This document shows positions 46,363 to 59,700 of a stretch of DNA of 64,000 bases, one piece after another; the stretch's first letter is position 1; the number at the start of each line of letters is the position of its first letter. This stretch comes from Dastarcus helophoroides (Eukaryota; Arthropoda; Insecta; Coleoptera; Bothrideridae): NCBI GenBank assembly GCA_028583605.1, contig CM053332.1, positions 24,799,692 through 24,863,691 on the forward strand. The letters run 5' to 3'. The notes beneath the pieces are model-generated. The model was given only the letters and a program-made list of their open reading frames with translations, had not been told where the DNA came from and did no database searches. A program made the translations under genes and the position numbers.

Positions 46363-49300
46363 TAACTTCTTTGTAAGTACTGATCGAAATTGTTAAGTAA
46401 ATTATATTGCTAGACATTTTTATTCACGTAACTTGACAATGAACCTTCAAGCTTCAAATTCTGAGAGTAAATTAAATATAACCTATCAATTTCTTTAATG
46501 TACATTTTATTTATTTCTTTTCCATATTATTTGGCAACTGAAAGAAAAAGTAACCTAGTGAAATTTAATGATAATAAGAGCGATAACTAGGAGCAAAACA
46601 AATACTAAGTGGATGGCAGGCGTATTTAAACTTGAACCTTCTGTAGAACATTGAATACATTCATTATCACATGTAAGTGCAATGGCAGGCGAATTGGATG
46701 CGTTCAAGTAGCGACAAAAGAAAAATTTCCATTCTTATAAAAAAATATTTTCTTCATAAATATTACAATTAACTTATATCAAAGAACACACTTTTTTAAA
46801 TGTAAAACCTAAATGGCAGGCGATTCTGACAATAGTAAGGGGATGGCAGGCGTATTTGAAATTTGAAACTTCTATAGAGCATTTATTATACTCATTAAAA
46901 CATGTTACTGCAATGGCAGGCGAATTGGATGCTTTCAACTAGTGACAAAGGACAAATTTTCATTTTTATGCAAAAATAGTCCTTTAATAAAAATTGCAAT
47001 TTACGTATATGGAAGAACACTCTTTTTTAAATGTAAAACCTAATTGGCAGGCGATTTTGACAATAGTAAGGGGATGGCAGGCGTACTGAAAATTTGAAAT
47101 TTCTGTAGAACATTTAATATACTCAGTATAACATGTTCCTGCAATGGCAGGCGAATTTGGATGCTTCCAACCAGCGACAAAAGACAAATTTCCATTTTTA
47201 TGAAAAAATATTTTCTCGATAAATATTACAATTAACGTATATCAAAGAACACACTTTTTTAAATGTAAAACCTAAATGGCAGGCGATTCTGACAATAGTA
47301 AGGGGATGGCAGGCGTATTTAAAATTTGAAACTTTTATAGAACATTTAATATACTCATTATAACATGTTACTGCAATGGCAGGCGGATTGGATGCTTCCA
47401 ACTAGTGACAAAAGACAAATTTTCATTTTTATGGAACAATAGCCCTTGAATAAAAATTGCAATTTACGTATATGGAAGTATACCCTTTTTTGAATGTAAA
47501 ACCTAATTGGCAGGCGATTCTGACAATACTAAGTAGATGGCAGGCGTATTTAAAACTTGAAACTTTTGTAGAACATTTAATACACTCCTTATCTCATGTA
47601 ACTGCAATGGCAGGCGAATTGGATGCGTTCAAGTAGTGGCAAAAGACAAATTTCCATTTTTATGAAAAAATATTTCCTTGATAAATATTACAAATAACGT
47701 ATATCAAAGAACACACTTCTTTAAATGTAAAACCTAAATGGCAGGCGATTCTGACAATAGTAAGGGGATGGCAGGCGTATTTAAAATTTGAAACTTCTAT
47801 AGAACATTCATTATACTTATTAAAACATGTTACTGCAATGGCAGGCGAATTGGATGGTTCCAACTAGTGACAAAAGACAAATTTTCATTTTTATGCAAAA
47901 ATGGCCCTTTGATAAAAATGACAATTTACGTATATGGAAGTATACTCTTTTTTGAATGTAAAATCTAATTGGCAGGCGATTCTGACAATACTAAGTGGAT
48001 GGCAGGCGTATTTAAAACTTGAAACTTCTGCGGAAGATTTAATATACTCATTATCACATGTAACTGCAATGGCAGGCGAATTGGATGCTTTCAAGTAGCG
48101 ACAAAAAACAAATTTGCACTTTTATAAAAAAATATTTTCTTGATAAATATTACAATTAACGTATATCAAAAAAGAGACTTTTTTAAATGTAAAACCTAAT
48201 TGGCAGGCGATTCTGACAATACTAAGTGGATGGCAGGCGCATTTAAAACCTGAAACTTTGGTAGAATATTTAATACACTCATTATCACATGTAACTGCAA
48301 TGGCAGGCGAATTGGATGTGTTTAAGTACCGACAAAAGACAAATTTCCATTTTTATCAAAATATATTTTCTTGATAAATATTACAATTAACTTATATCAA
48401 AGAGCACATTTTTTTAAATGTAAAACCTAAATGGCAGGCGATTCTAACAATAGTAAGGGGATGGCAGGCGTATTTAAAATTTGAAACTTTTATAGAACAT
48501 TTAGTATACTCATTATAACATGTTACTGCAATGGCAGGCCGATTGGATGCTTCCAACTAGTGACAAAAGACAAATTTTCATTTTTATGGAACAATAGCCC
48601 TTGAATAAAAATTGCAATTTACGTATATGGAAGTATACACTAATTTGAATGTAAAACCTAATTGGCAGGCGATTCTGAGAATACTAAGTGGATGGCAGGC
48701 GTATTTAAAACTTGAAACTTTTGTAGAACATTTAATACACTCATTATCACATGTAACTGCAATGGCAGGCGAATTGGATGCTTCCAACTAGCGACAAAAG
48801 ACAAATTTTCATTTTTATGCAAAAATAGTCCTTTAATAAAAATTGCAATTTACGTATATGGAAGAACACACTTTTTTAAATGTAAAACCTAAATGGCAGG
48901 CGATTCCGACAATAGTAAGGGGATGGCAGGCGTATTTAAAATTTGAAACTTCGATAGAACATTTAATATACTCATTATAACATGTTACTGCAATGGCAGG
49001 CGGATTGGATGCTTCTAACTAGCGACAAAAGACAAATTTTCATTTTTATGCAAAAATAGCCCTTTGATAAAAACGGCAATTTACGTATAGGGAAGTATAT
49101 CCTTTTTTGAATGTAAAATCTAAGTGGCAGGCGATTCTAACAATACTAAGTAGATGGCAGGCGTCTTTAATGTTTAAAACTTGAAACTTCTCTAGAACAT
49201 TTAATGTACTCGGTATTATAGGTTACTGCAAGGCAGGCGAATTGGATGTGTCTACGAACCCATAGGAGACACATTTCGGCTTATATGCAAAAATATCTTC

Positions 49301-50760
49301 TGGATAATAATTGTAATTTACACATATGAAAGTAGACACTTTTTTAAATGTAAAACCTAACTGGCAGGCGATTCTGACAATACTAAGTTGATGGCAGGCG
49401 TCTTTAATGTTTAAAACTTGAAACTTCTATAGAACATTCAAGATACTCATTATGACATATAACTGCAATGGCAGGCGAATTGGAGGCGTCCAAGTACCAA
49501 AAAGAGTTAAATTTATATTTTTATGCAAAAATAACTCCTTGGTAAATATTGTAATTTACATATATGAAAGCAGACACTATTTTAAATGTAAAACCTAATT
49601 GGCAGGCCATTCAGACAATGTTAAGTGGATGGCAGGCGACTTTTTTTTATTTTTATGCAAAACTAGTTTCGTGATAATTGTTGCAATTGACATATACGAA
49701 AGTATGCACTTCTCCAAATGTAAAACCTAAGCGGCAGGCGATTCTGACAATGTTAAGTGGATGGCAGGCGACTTTTTTTTATTTTTATGCAAAACTAGTT
49801 CCGTGATAATTGTTGCAATTGACATATATGAAAGTATGCACTTCTCCAAATGTAAAACCTAAGCGGCAGGCGATTCTGACAATGTTAAGTGGATGGCAGG
49901 CGACTTTTTTTTATTTTTATGCAAAACTAGTTCCGTGATTTTTATGCAAAACTATTTCCTTGATAATTGTTGCAATTGACATATATGAAAGTATGCACTT
50001 CTCCAAATGTAAAACCTAAGCGGCAGGCGATTCTGACAATGTTAAGTGTAACGCAGGCGACTTTAATGTTTAATACCTGAAATTTTTACAGAACATTTCT
50101 TATACTCATTGTTACATATTACTGCAATGGCAGGCGAATTGGATGTGTTCAAGTACCGACAGAAGACAAATTTCCATTTTCATCAAAAAATATCTCCTTG
50201 ATAAATATTAAAATTAACGTAGATGAAAGAAGACTCCTTTTTAAATCTAAAACATTATTGGCAGGCGATTCTGACAATATTAAATGGATGGCAGGCGACT
50301 CTGACAATATTAAATGGGTGGCAGACGACTCTGACAATATTAAATGGGTGGCAGACGTACTTAATGTTCAAAAATTCGACAGAACTTTAAGGGGATGGCA
50401 GGCGTCTTTAAAATTTGAAACTTTTATAGAACATTTAATACACTCATTATAACATGTTACTGCAATGGCAGGCGGATTGGATGCTTCCAACTAGTGACAA
50501 AAGACAAATATCCATTTTTATACAAAAATAGCTTCTTGATAAATATTGTAATTTACGTATATGGAAGTATACCCCTTTTCAAATATAAAACCTAATTGGC
50601 AGGCGTCTCTGATAATCCTAAATGAACGGCAGGCGTGTTTGAAGTTGTAAATAAAATTTCAAATTTGTACAAAACGTTCCATATTCTTACTATTACGTGA
50701 TAGTACTATGGCAGGCGGATCGGATATATCAAACTGCACCGTAATTGCATTTTTATGCAA

Positions 50761-51289
50761 AAAAGTGTCTCCTCTCCAGGAGAGAATTTAATTTAAAAAA
50801 CACTCGCTTTCAGCTTGTTTAAATTCGGAGAAGGAAGAAGTTACGCCGTTGGAAATATTCCACCGGTTTTTTTTTCCTCTTCTCTTGTAATATCGATTTT
50901 GTGGATTGCGGTCGACCGTATTGATGCAAGCGGTTGACATTCAATATTGATCTCTGCTCAATATCTGATCACGACATCGATATTATGTCTTCGTGTCTGT
51001 AACGCGATATTTTAGGGTCTGCGTCTAACTTTACCGAAGAAAATGACCATAATAAAAACGTGGTCGATGCGCTGCGATAGAAGACACCTGTTGTAATCTA
51101 ATAATAATTGAGGAAACATTCTTATTTTTATAAAGTTTAGCAGAATTTATACCGAGAAGTTATTCGTATCTTTACGATTGATTCGATCTTAGTTTGTTCG
51201 AATGTTTCTTTTGGTCATTTCTAGAGAAAAAGTAAAACGAAAATTAGAACTCTTCTGTTTGGTATATCCACTGTTGTCCATAGTTAGAT
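50761..51289. other. Unique spacer between opposite satellite arrays
   Basis: About 530 bp of non-satellite sequence separating GGCAGGCG-orientation from CGCCTGCC-orientation repeats. No open frame or inverted repeat marking a junction was recognised. Confidence 0.5.
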
Positions 51290-51480
51290 ATATTCAATCG
51301 GCCTGTCATTGTACTAACACAAAATAGATAGAATACAAAATGCGTCGTCCAAATTTCAAGTCTTAGTGACAACTTTACGTACGCCTGCCAAGCATTTAAA
51401 ATCAGCAAATTCGCCTGCCAATTTTATGTCACATTTAAAATGACATATATTTTCTATATGTAACGTGTATCTATCCATTT
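51290..51480 (-). repeat. Isolated inverted GGCAGGCG-satellite unit
   Basis: Contains CGGCCTGTCATTGTACTAAC, TACGCCTGCCAAGC and TTCGCCTGCCAATTTTATG, the three boxes of one diverged unit in reverse orientation. Confidence 0.8.
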
Positions 51481-52490
51481 ACAAAATGTACGTTGCAAAG
51501 TATCGTCTATTTGTTGCCAGGTTAATATAATTTTGAAATTATCCTCCAGTTGATGCCGTATGTATTGGAGACATGCTTTCCCACCATATTTTCATACATA
51601 AGCTCATTTCTGTTTAAGAAAAAGCGTCCTCTTCGGAGTCGCGTAAATTTAACGACCTGGCGGCCGTAGAAGCGAAGGACAAGTTTATTTTTAATTTGTA
51701 GACGGTCTCATTAGGCGTCCGGTAGCTTCATTTCTTAATTAACATCTCCCGCGTGTTATCTGGGAGAATGATGTCGAGCGGCCAGCTTTATGTATCACTC
51801 TGATAGCTTCTTTTAGCGGAGTCCGTGTAGGGGTTCTACCTGTTTTATATCTGGTCTTGGACACGCAGAGGCTGTACCATGATTTTATTGCACGCCGACG
51901 CACCATCATGAAAAATCTCAAGTTTTTTCATCAGTGCTTGTTGAATGTTACGAAGATGATGAGAAAGACCGGTGGTCTTGAGTCAATTTGAATATAATGT
52001 GTGGAAGAAGGGCTTTTATGGTCGGAAGGACGACAAACACAAGTAGCAATATTTAAATCAACGACTAAAAGCGCCATCGACATGGATATTTAGATGTATT
52101 TATCTCTCATTGTTTTTGTCGGCGAACTTTCCATTCTATTCGTTTTTGTTCGCCATTAATTGTCATTAACATGCACGGGTTTCTTTGTTGGGAACGATAG
52201 CGAACGAACCTCGACAAAAAAAAGTGATATATTCATATGGAAGCTGGAAGAACTTCTTTGTGCATAAAATAATGATCGTTTAAGGCACACTGGCGCCGCT
52301 TTTTCACTCATTAATATTTAAGTAACGCAACACAATTAAGCTTTAAAGGGGCAGAAGGTTGCAAAATCGCATCTAGGGACAAATTTAGTTCGATTGGCTG
52401 GTATAGTGACTTGGTACAAAATAGGAAGCATCCGCACTGGACGAGTTAGATTTAGTATCTAACAGTGGCAACGTTTTGGTCACCTGGCAA
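51481..52490. other. Non-repetitive island, no gene seen
   Basis: Unique sequence between inverted satellite units. A 60-codon minus-strand frame (51739-51921) has no recognisable domain. Confidence 0.4.
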
Positions 52491-55140
52491 GTAGTTAGAA
52501 GCATTCAATCGACCTGCCATGGTACTAACACTTACTAATGAATATTAGGAATGTTGTGCATGAATTTCAAGTTTTATTTATAATTTTATATACGCCTGCC
52601 ATAGATTTGAAATCGACTTTTTCCATGAAAATAAAAAATGTTTCCTTGCATTTTGTTTTATCTACTATGGAACACTTATATGCATCCAATTGACCTGCCA
52701 TGGAACTATAACAGAATTTACAATATATGAAATGGTCTACCTAACTTTCAAGCCTAATTTATAACTTTAAATACGCCTGTCATACCTTTGGTACAGGCAT
52801 TTTTATCATGAAATTAATTTTGCACGAAAAAAATACAATTTGATTCTTATGGTGCAGTTAGACATATCCAAGTCGCCTGCCATAATACTAGCACATAAAT
52901 AATAAGAATATGAAACGTTTTATGTGAATTAAAAATTTTATTTATAATTTCAAACACGCCTGCCATCCATTTAGAATTATCAGAGCCGCCTGCCAATTAT
53001 GTATTACATTTGAAAAGGTGTATACTTCCATATTTGTAATTTGCAATATTTATCAAAAAGCCAATTTTGCATAAAAATGAAAATTTGTCTTTTGTCGATA
53101 CACGGAAACAACCAATCCGCCTGCCATTGCAGTAACATATAATAAGGAGTATACTAAATGTTCTGCAGAAGTTTCAAGCTCTAAACTTTAAATACGCCTG
53201 CCATCCGTTTAGGATTATCAGATTCACCTGCCATTTGGGTTTTAGATTTAGAAAAGTGTCTACTTTCATACACATAAGTTGCAATATTTATCAAGGAGTT
53301 ATTTTTGCATAAAAATGGAATTTTGTGCACTGTCGGTACTTAAACGTATCCAATTCGCCTGCCATTACGGTTACATCTAGTTACAAGTATATTGAATGTT
53401 CTGTAGAAGTTTCAAGCTCTAAACTTTAAATACGCCTGCCATCCGTTTAGGATTATCAGATTCACCTGCCATTTGGGTTTTAGATTTAGAAAAGTGTCTA
53501 CTTTCATACACATAAGTTGCAATATTTATCAAGGAGTTATTTTTGCATAAAAATGGAATTTTGTGCACTGTCGGTACTTAAACGTATCCAATTCGCCTGC
53601 CATTACGGTTACATCTAGTTACAAGTATATTGAATGTTCTGTAGAAGTTTCAAGTTTTAAACATTAAATACGCCTGCCATTCATTTAACATTGTCAAATT
53701 CGCCTGCCATTTGGGTTTTAGATCTCAAAAGATGGCTACTTCCATATACGTAAGTCACAATATTAATCAAAGAGCTATTTGTTTATAAAAATGATAATTT
53801 ATCCCCTATTGGTACTTAGACACATCCAATTCGCCTGCCATTACAGTTACATGTAATAACAAGTATAATAAATGTTCTGTAGAAGTTTCAAGTTTTAAGC
53901 ATTAAAGACGCCTGCCATCCACTTAATATTGTCAAATTCGCCTGCCATTTGGGTTTTAGATCTCAAAAGATGGCTACTTCCATATACGTAAGTCACAATA
54001 TTAATCAAAGAGCTATTTGTTTATAAAAATGATAATTTATCCCCTATTGGTACTTAGACACATTCAATTCGCCTGCCATTACAGTTACATGTAATAACAA
54101 GTATAATAAATGTTCTGTAGAAGTTTCAAATTTTAAGCATTAAAGACGCCTGCCATCCACTTAACATTGTCAAATTCGCCTGCCATTTGGGTTTTAGATC
54201 TCAAAAGGTGTCTACTTCCATATACGTATGTCGCAATATTAATCAAAGAGCTATTTGTTTATAAAAATGAAAATTTATCCCCTGTTAGTACTTGAACGCA
54301 TCCAATTCGCCTGCCATTACAGTTACATGTGATAACAAGTATATTAAATGTTCTATAGAAGTTTCAAGTTTTAGGCATTAAAGACGCCTGCCATCCACTT
54401 ATTATTGTCAAATTCGCCTGCCATTTGGGTTTTATATCTAAAAAAGTGTCTACTTTCATATACGTAAGTTACAATATGATTTGAGGAGCTATTTTTGTAT
54501 AAACATGAAAATTTGTCCCCTGTTGGTACTTAAACGCATCCAATTCGCCTGCCATTGCAGTAACATGTAATAATGACTATATTAAATGTTCTATAGAAGT
54601 TTCAAGTTTTAAACACATTAAATACGCCTGCCATTCACTTAGTATTGTCAGAATCGCCTGCCAATTAAGTTTTACATTTGAAGAAGTGCATACTTTCTTA
54701 TATGTCAATTGCAACAATTATCACGGAACAAGTTTTGCATAAAAATAAAAATTTGCATCGTGTGGGTACCTAGACGCATCCAATCCGCCTGCCATTGCAG
54801 TTACATGTGATAATGAATGTATTAAATGTTCTACAGAAGTTTTAAGTTTTAAATGCGCCTGCCATCCACTTAGTATTGTCAAAATCGCCTGCCCATTACG
54901 TTTTACATTTAAAGAAGTTCATACTTCCATATACGTCAATTGCAACAGTTATCACGGATCTATTTTTGCATAAAAATGAAAATTTGCATCCGGTGGATAC
55001 CTAGACGCATCCAATCCGTCATTGCAGGAATAAGTATGTTAAAGATTGTGTAGAAGTTTCGCGATTTAAAGATTAAATACCCCTACCATCCGTTTAATAT
55101 TGTCAGAGTCGCCTGTCAATTAATTTTTACATAAAAAATT
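52491..55140 (-). repeat. GGCAGGCG satellite, about 238-bp unit, minus orientation
   Basis: Box triplets as CGCCTGCC: TCCAATTCGCCTGCCATT, then AATACGCCTGCCATCC, then TCGCCTGCCATTTGGG or CCAATT. Units are about 238 bp. The units at 53177-53414 and 53415-53652 appear identical, and the pair near 53690 and 53928 nearly so, which implies recent duplication. Left copies (52.5-52.9 kb) are the most diverged. Confidence 0.95.
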
Positions 55141-55824
55141 AGAAATATGTAAAAGTCTAGCTCCTGAAATCTCGCACCCATTTTATAACAACTTTCGTCT
55201 AAAAACCCCCAATTTAATTGCCCGCATCGTAGATTGCTCTAGGAACGAGTTTGGCTTGATTGCGTCGAGCGAGGAGCTTTGGTAGCTCGAAAAGTCGATC
55301 GTCGACTTTGGACGCGGCCGTTCGGAATGCAGATAATCACACCGCACCGGTCGACTTATGAGAAATAGTTGATAAAGCTGGCCGTGTAATTTTTGTTTAC
55401 TTTTTAATTAGCGGGCGATGAAGCAGCAGCTCTTGATCGAACTGCTGCGACCCGAGGCGATACCCTTCCGCCGATCGGTAACGTAGAACCTGTCGACTGG
55501 TAATGTTCGATTAGAAAGTATGACAGAGCATAATGTACAGGCCGAGGCGCGGAATTCTTGCCCTCACTTTGACCCGTTTTCGATCTGTCGCGATTTTGAT
55601 TGTAAATCTGTAGATCCAACCGCTTTTGTTGGAGCTTGGGTCATAATCTATTAAAAAGTAATTGACATTTCTAACCCTCACTTTATGGAATTCTTCAATA
55701 TGCATTACTATTGACTGCTGTTGGTTGTTGTTTTAATCGTTAAAATGGTTTAATAGTTATAAATTATGAAGAATATAATGATCGCAAATAAACTACCTAC
55801 ACAGGTTTGAAAAACACAAATAAA
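55141..55824. other. 3' flank of the anillin-like gene, unique DNA
   Basis: Non-repetitive sequence between the satellite and the gene's 3' end. Open frames at 55404-55705 (minus) are short and unrecognised. It probably contains intergenic DNA downstream of the poly(A) site. Confidence 0.45.
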
Positions 55825-55830
55825 TTTATT
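55825..55830 (-). promoter_or_regulatory. Putative poly(A) signal of the anillin-like gene
   Basis: AATAAA on the minus strand, about 136 bp after the TAA stop of the terminal exon, in a suitable A/T-rich context. Confidence 0.55.
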
Positions 55831-55965
55831 TAACCACACTGGTATTTACATACTAAACCCTTATTGTAATCTAACCAGACATTTCTAAAATAATAAAAAA
55901 GCTCGAACCCAAAAATACATTTTTGGCAAAATCATGACTCAATAATTTACTGCAACTTGATTCAG

Positions 55966-56574
55966 TTATGATTCAAGATAGTCTAAAGCGTCCCAATCAG
56001 TTAAAGTGGCCAGAACCGTATCCAGCTCATTTTTCCATCTCGTGGCCTCCTCCCTACTATTCGCTTTAAAATGGTATGTCGTTCTACGTGTCAAGTCGTT
56101 AAGAGGCAACCCCCTGTTGACAACCGTCAACTTAAATTTCAACTGGCTGTTGCAATCGCAGCTCGTGTCGTTAACTTTTCCCGAGGTGCTGTCGATGAGG
56201 TCGAACTGGGCCTGCGACTGGGCGAAATTCTCTTCGGATGGGGAGCCGTATATGTTAAATTTGGTTTTATCGAGGACGCACCATTTGATGTTCCAGAAGA
56301 CGCAACCTTCGGATGCGCGTCCGACGGATAGGAAACCTTTGACGTTGGCTGTTATGGCAATGTCTTTTACTTTTGTGGATGCGACGGCGTGATTTTCAAG
56401 TCTAGTTTCGCCGAAGGTGGTGCCCTGGAGAAGTCGACGGCCTAGGTGGTTGCGTTTGATGTCGAATTGGGCGCACAGCTTGAAGGAAGTTTCCAAAATG
56501 TCCTCTTCTTCCATCAGTGACATTTGGAGGTTTTTGTATAGAAGTTTTTTCTTTGGTCGAATGGTTTTAGGTTT
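55966..56574 (-). CDS. Anillin-like protein, terminal exon with PH domain
   Basis: This is the last coding exon, 202 residues and a TAA stop. The 3' splice site reads CTTCTTTACTTTCAG before AAACCT on the minus strand, so coding begins at 56574 in phase 0 and joins the exon at 63830 without a frameshift. A lysine-rich start and a linker (about residues 1-75) are followed by a PH domain at about residues 77-192. The domain opens VKGFLSVG, has the W...WCVL strand (FWNIKWCVLD) and a Y/P turn (IYGSPSEE), and closes with the helix around ATRWKNELDTVL that carries the invariant PH tryptophan. The protein ends ten residues later, as in anillins, where the PH domain is C-terminal. In that family the PH domain binds phosphoinositides and septins and anchors the contractile ring at the cortex. 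A rhotekin-like relative is possible. Satellite DNA lies on both sides of the exon. Confidence 0.82.
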   Translation of the reverse strand, partial: KPKTIRPKKKLLYKNLQMSLMEEEDILETSFKLCAQFDIKRNHLGRRLLQGTTFGETRLENHAVASTKVKDIAITANVKGFLSVGRASEGCVFWNIKWCVLDKTKFNIYGSPSEENFAQSQAQFDLIDSTSGKVNDTSCDCNSQLKFKLTVVNRGLPLNDLTRRTTYHFKANSREEATRWKNELDTVLATLTDWDALDYLES

Positions 56575-56749
56575 CTGAAAGTAAAGAAGGATCATGTATT
56601 ATTTAATATAGGTTACTGCACATAGAGGTATACATACATGCATACAGGTTAATCCACTTTTTTTATCATGGGCAGTCTCAACAAATTATATGACTGTTTT
56701 AGGGCAACAAAACTGTGACTACATCTCTTAGTTATCAAGGCAAAAAAAA

Positions 56750-59700
56750 AACAGTTAGATATATCCAATCCGCCTGCCATTGTGTTAATACAGATTAGAG
56801 ACTATATGGAATGTACTGTATGAATTTGAAGTTTTACCTACAATTTTAAATACGCCTGCCATCAAGTTATTATGAACAGAATCACCTGCCAATTATTATT
56901 TACCCTTAAAGAGACATATTTGTTCATATATTAGTGATAACTTTTATGAAAAACTTTTTTTTTTGATTAAAAATTACAATTTGTCCCCTGCAAAGTAATT
57001 AATTGCATCCAAATCGCCTGCCATTTTACCTACACATAATAGAAGAAATACGGAATCTATTTTGTAAGTTTAAATTCTTAGTTATAATTTAAAATGCGCC
57101 TGCCATCAAGTTACTCTAAGCAGAATCGCCTGCCAATTGATATTTACATTAAAAAAGATATTATTTTACATATTAAATGACAACTTATACAAAAAAAAGC
57201 TTTTTGCCTTGGTATGGCATTTTTTCCCCAATTAAGTAGTTAAATGCTTCAATTCGCCTGCCATTGTGCTTAACATACAATAAGCACCATAGTGGAATGT
57301 ACTGTATGAATTTCAAGTTTTTCAGTAGTTTTAAATACGCCTGCCAATCAAGTAAAGACGCCTGCCATCAAGTTATTGTAAACCAAATCGCCTGCCAATT
57401 ATTATTTATACTAAGAAACACACATTTGTTTATATTTCAGTGATAACTTTCATAAAGAAACTTTTTTTTGATGAAAGTTATAATTTCTCTTCTGCGAAGT
57501 AGTTAAATGCATCCAAATCGCCTGCCATTTTACCTACACACAATAGAAGGAGTACGGAATATATTTTATAAATTTCAATTCTGAGTTACAATTTTAAATA
57601 CGCCTGCCATCAAGTTACTCTAAGAAGAATCGCCTGCCAATTAATATCCACATTTAAAAAGATATTATTTTACACATCAAATGACAATTTATACTAAAAA
57701 AGCTTTTTTGCGTTGGTTATAGCGATTTTTTCCTCGATTAAGTAGTTAAATGCTTTTAATTCGCCTGCCATTGTGCTGACATACAATAGAGACTGTATGG
57801 AATGTACTGTATAAATTTCAAGTTTTTCCAATAGTTTTAAATACGTCTGCCATCAAGTAAATACGCCTGCCATCAAGTTATTATAAACCAAATCGCCTGC
57901 CAATTATTATTTACACTTAAAAAGACACATTTGTTAATATGTCAATGACAACTTTTATAAAAAAACTTTTTTTAAAATAAAAGTTATAATTTGTCCCCTG
58001 CAAAATGTTAAATGCATCCAAATCGCCTGCCATTTTACCTATCCACAATAGAGGGAACACGGAATCTATTTTATGAGTTTAAATTTTTAGCTACAATTTT
58101 AAATACGCCTGCCATCAAGTTATTGTAAGTAGAATCGCCTGCCAATTGATATTCCCATTTAAAAAGATATTATTTTACACGGTAAATGAGAACTTGTACA
58201 AAAAAAGCTTTTTTGCGTTGGCAATAGCGATTTTTTTCTTGGTTGAGTAGTTAAATTCTTTCAATTCGCCTGCCATTGTGCTAACATACAATAGTGACTA
58301 TATGAAATGTACTGTATAAATTTGAGGTTTTTCCAATAGTTTTAAATACGCCTGCCATCAAGTTAATACGCCTGCCATCAAGTTATTGTAAACCAAATCG
58401 CCTGCCAATTATTATTTATACTTAAAAACGCACATTTGTTTATATCTAATAACAACTTTTATAAAGAAGCTTTTTTTAACAAAAATTATAATTTGTTCTC
58501 TGCAAGTAGTTAAATGCATCCAAATCGCCTGCCATTTTACCTACACACAATAGAAGGAGTACGAATATATTCTATAAGTTTCAATTCTTAGTTACAATTT
58601 TGAAATACGCCTGCCATCAAGTTACTCTAAGCAGAATCGCCTGCCAATTGATATTCACATTTAAAAAGATATTACTTTACACATTAAATGACAATTTATA
58701 CAAAAAAAAGCTTTTTTGCGCAGCAATAGCAATTTTTTTTTCATTAAGTAGTTAAATGCTTCCAATTCGCCTGCCATTGTGCTAACATACAATAATCACC
58801 ATAGGGAATGTACCTTATAAATTTCAAGTTTTTCCAGTAGTTTTAAATACGCCTGCCATCAAGTTAATACGCCTGCCATCAAGTTATTGTAAACCAAATC
58901 GCCTGCCAATTGATATTCACATTAAAAAAGATATTATTTTACATATTAAATGACAACTTATACAAAAAAAGCTTTTTGGCGCTGCAATGGCAATTTTTTT
59001 TTCATTAAGTAGTTAAATGCTTCCAATTCGCCTGCCATTGTGCTAACATACAATAATCACCATAGGGAATGTACCTTATGAATTTCAAGTTTTTCCAGTA
59101 GTTTTAAATACGCCTGCCATCAAGTTAATACGCCTGCCATCAAGTTACTGTAAACCAAATCGCCTGCCAATTATTATTTATACTAGGAAACACACATTTG
59201 TTTATATTTCAATGACAACTTTTATAAAGAAACTTTTTTTTTAACAAAAATTATAATTTGTTCCCTGCGAAGTAGTTAAATGCATCCAAATCGCCTGCCA
59301 TTTTACCTACACACAATAGAAGGAATACGGAATCTATTCTATAAGTTAAAATTCTTAATTACAATTTTAAATACGCCTGCCATCAAGGTACTCTAAACAG
59401 AATCGCCTGCCAATTGATATTTACATTTAAAAAGATATTATTTTACGCGGTAAATGAGGACTTGTACAAAAAAAACTTTTTTGCGTTGGCAATAGCAATT
59501 TTTTCTTGGTTAAATAGTTAAATGCTTTGAATTCGCCTGCCATTGTGCAAACATATAATAGTGACTATATGGAATGTACTGTATAAATTTCAAGTTTTTC
59601 CAATAGTTTCAAATACGCCTGCCATTAAGTTAATACGCCTGCCATCAAGTTAATACGCCTGCCATTAGGTTATTGTAAACCAAATCGCCTGCCAATTATT

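Larger units (their letters stand above)
45950..46600 (+). other. Non-satellite insert with promoter-like motifs
   Basis: The satellite decays near 45930 and resumes at about 46598 (ACTAAGTGGATGGCAGG). The insert is low-copy sequence with CCAAT (46095-46099), a palindromic CRE TGACGTCA (46109-46116) and a short ATG frame (46252-46362). It looks like a mobile-element or gene-derived fragment embedded in the array. No terminal inverted repeat or clear target duplication was found. Confidence 0.55.
44060..50760 (+). repeat. GGCAGGCG satellite, about 231-bp unit, plus orientation
   Basis: Typical units have three GGCAGGCG boxes: box A in AATTGGCAGGCGATTCTGAC, box B 30 bp later in GGATGGCAGGCGTATTTAAA, and box C about 90 bp further in CAATGGCAGGCGAATTGGAT. 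A box-free AT-rich part with TTTTTATG and TAAATGTAAAACCTAA follows. The period is 231-232 bp. Variants: a shortened 132-bp unit with GGCAGGCGACTTTTTTTT at 49631, 49763 and 49895; a 30-bp box-A/box-B expansion at about 50260-50360; and a non-satellite interruption at 45950-46600. Repeated 67-codon minus-strand frames are a by-product. Confidence 0.95.

Noticed and set aside
44448..48787. Recurrent 67-codon minus-strand open frames with similar sequence (ASNSPAIAVTC... type)
   Set aside because: They recur only because the 231-bp satellite recurs, and they run through the GGCAGGCG boxes. The opposite-orientation arrays at 52-63 kb show no matching frame, so the frame is not conserved as a protein.
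56006..56392. Plus-strand frames of 128 and 86 codons opposite the PH exon
   Set aside because: Antisense shadows of the well-supported minus-strand coding exon.
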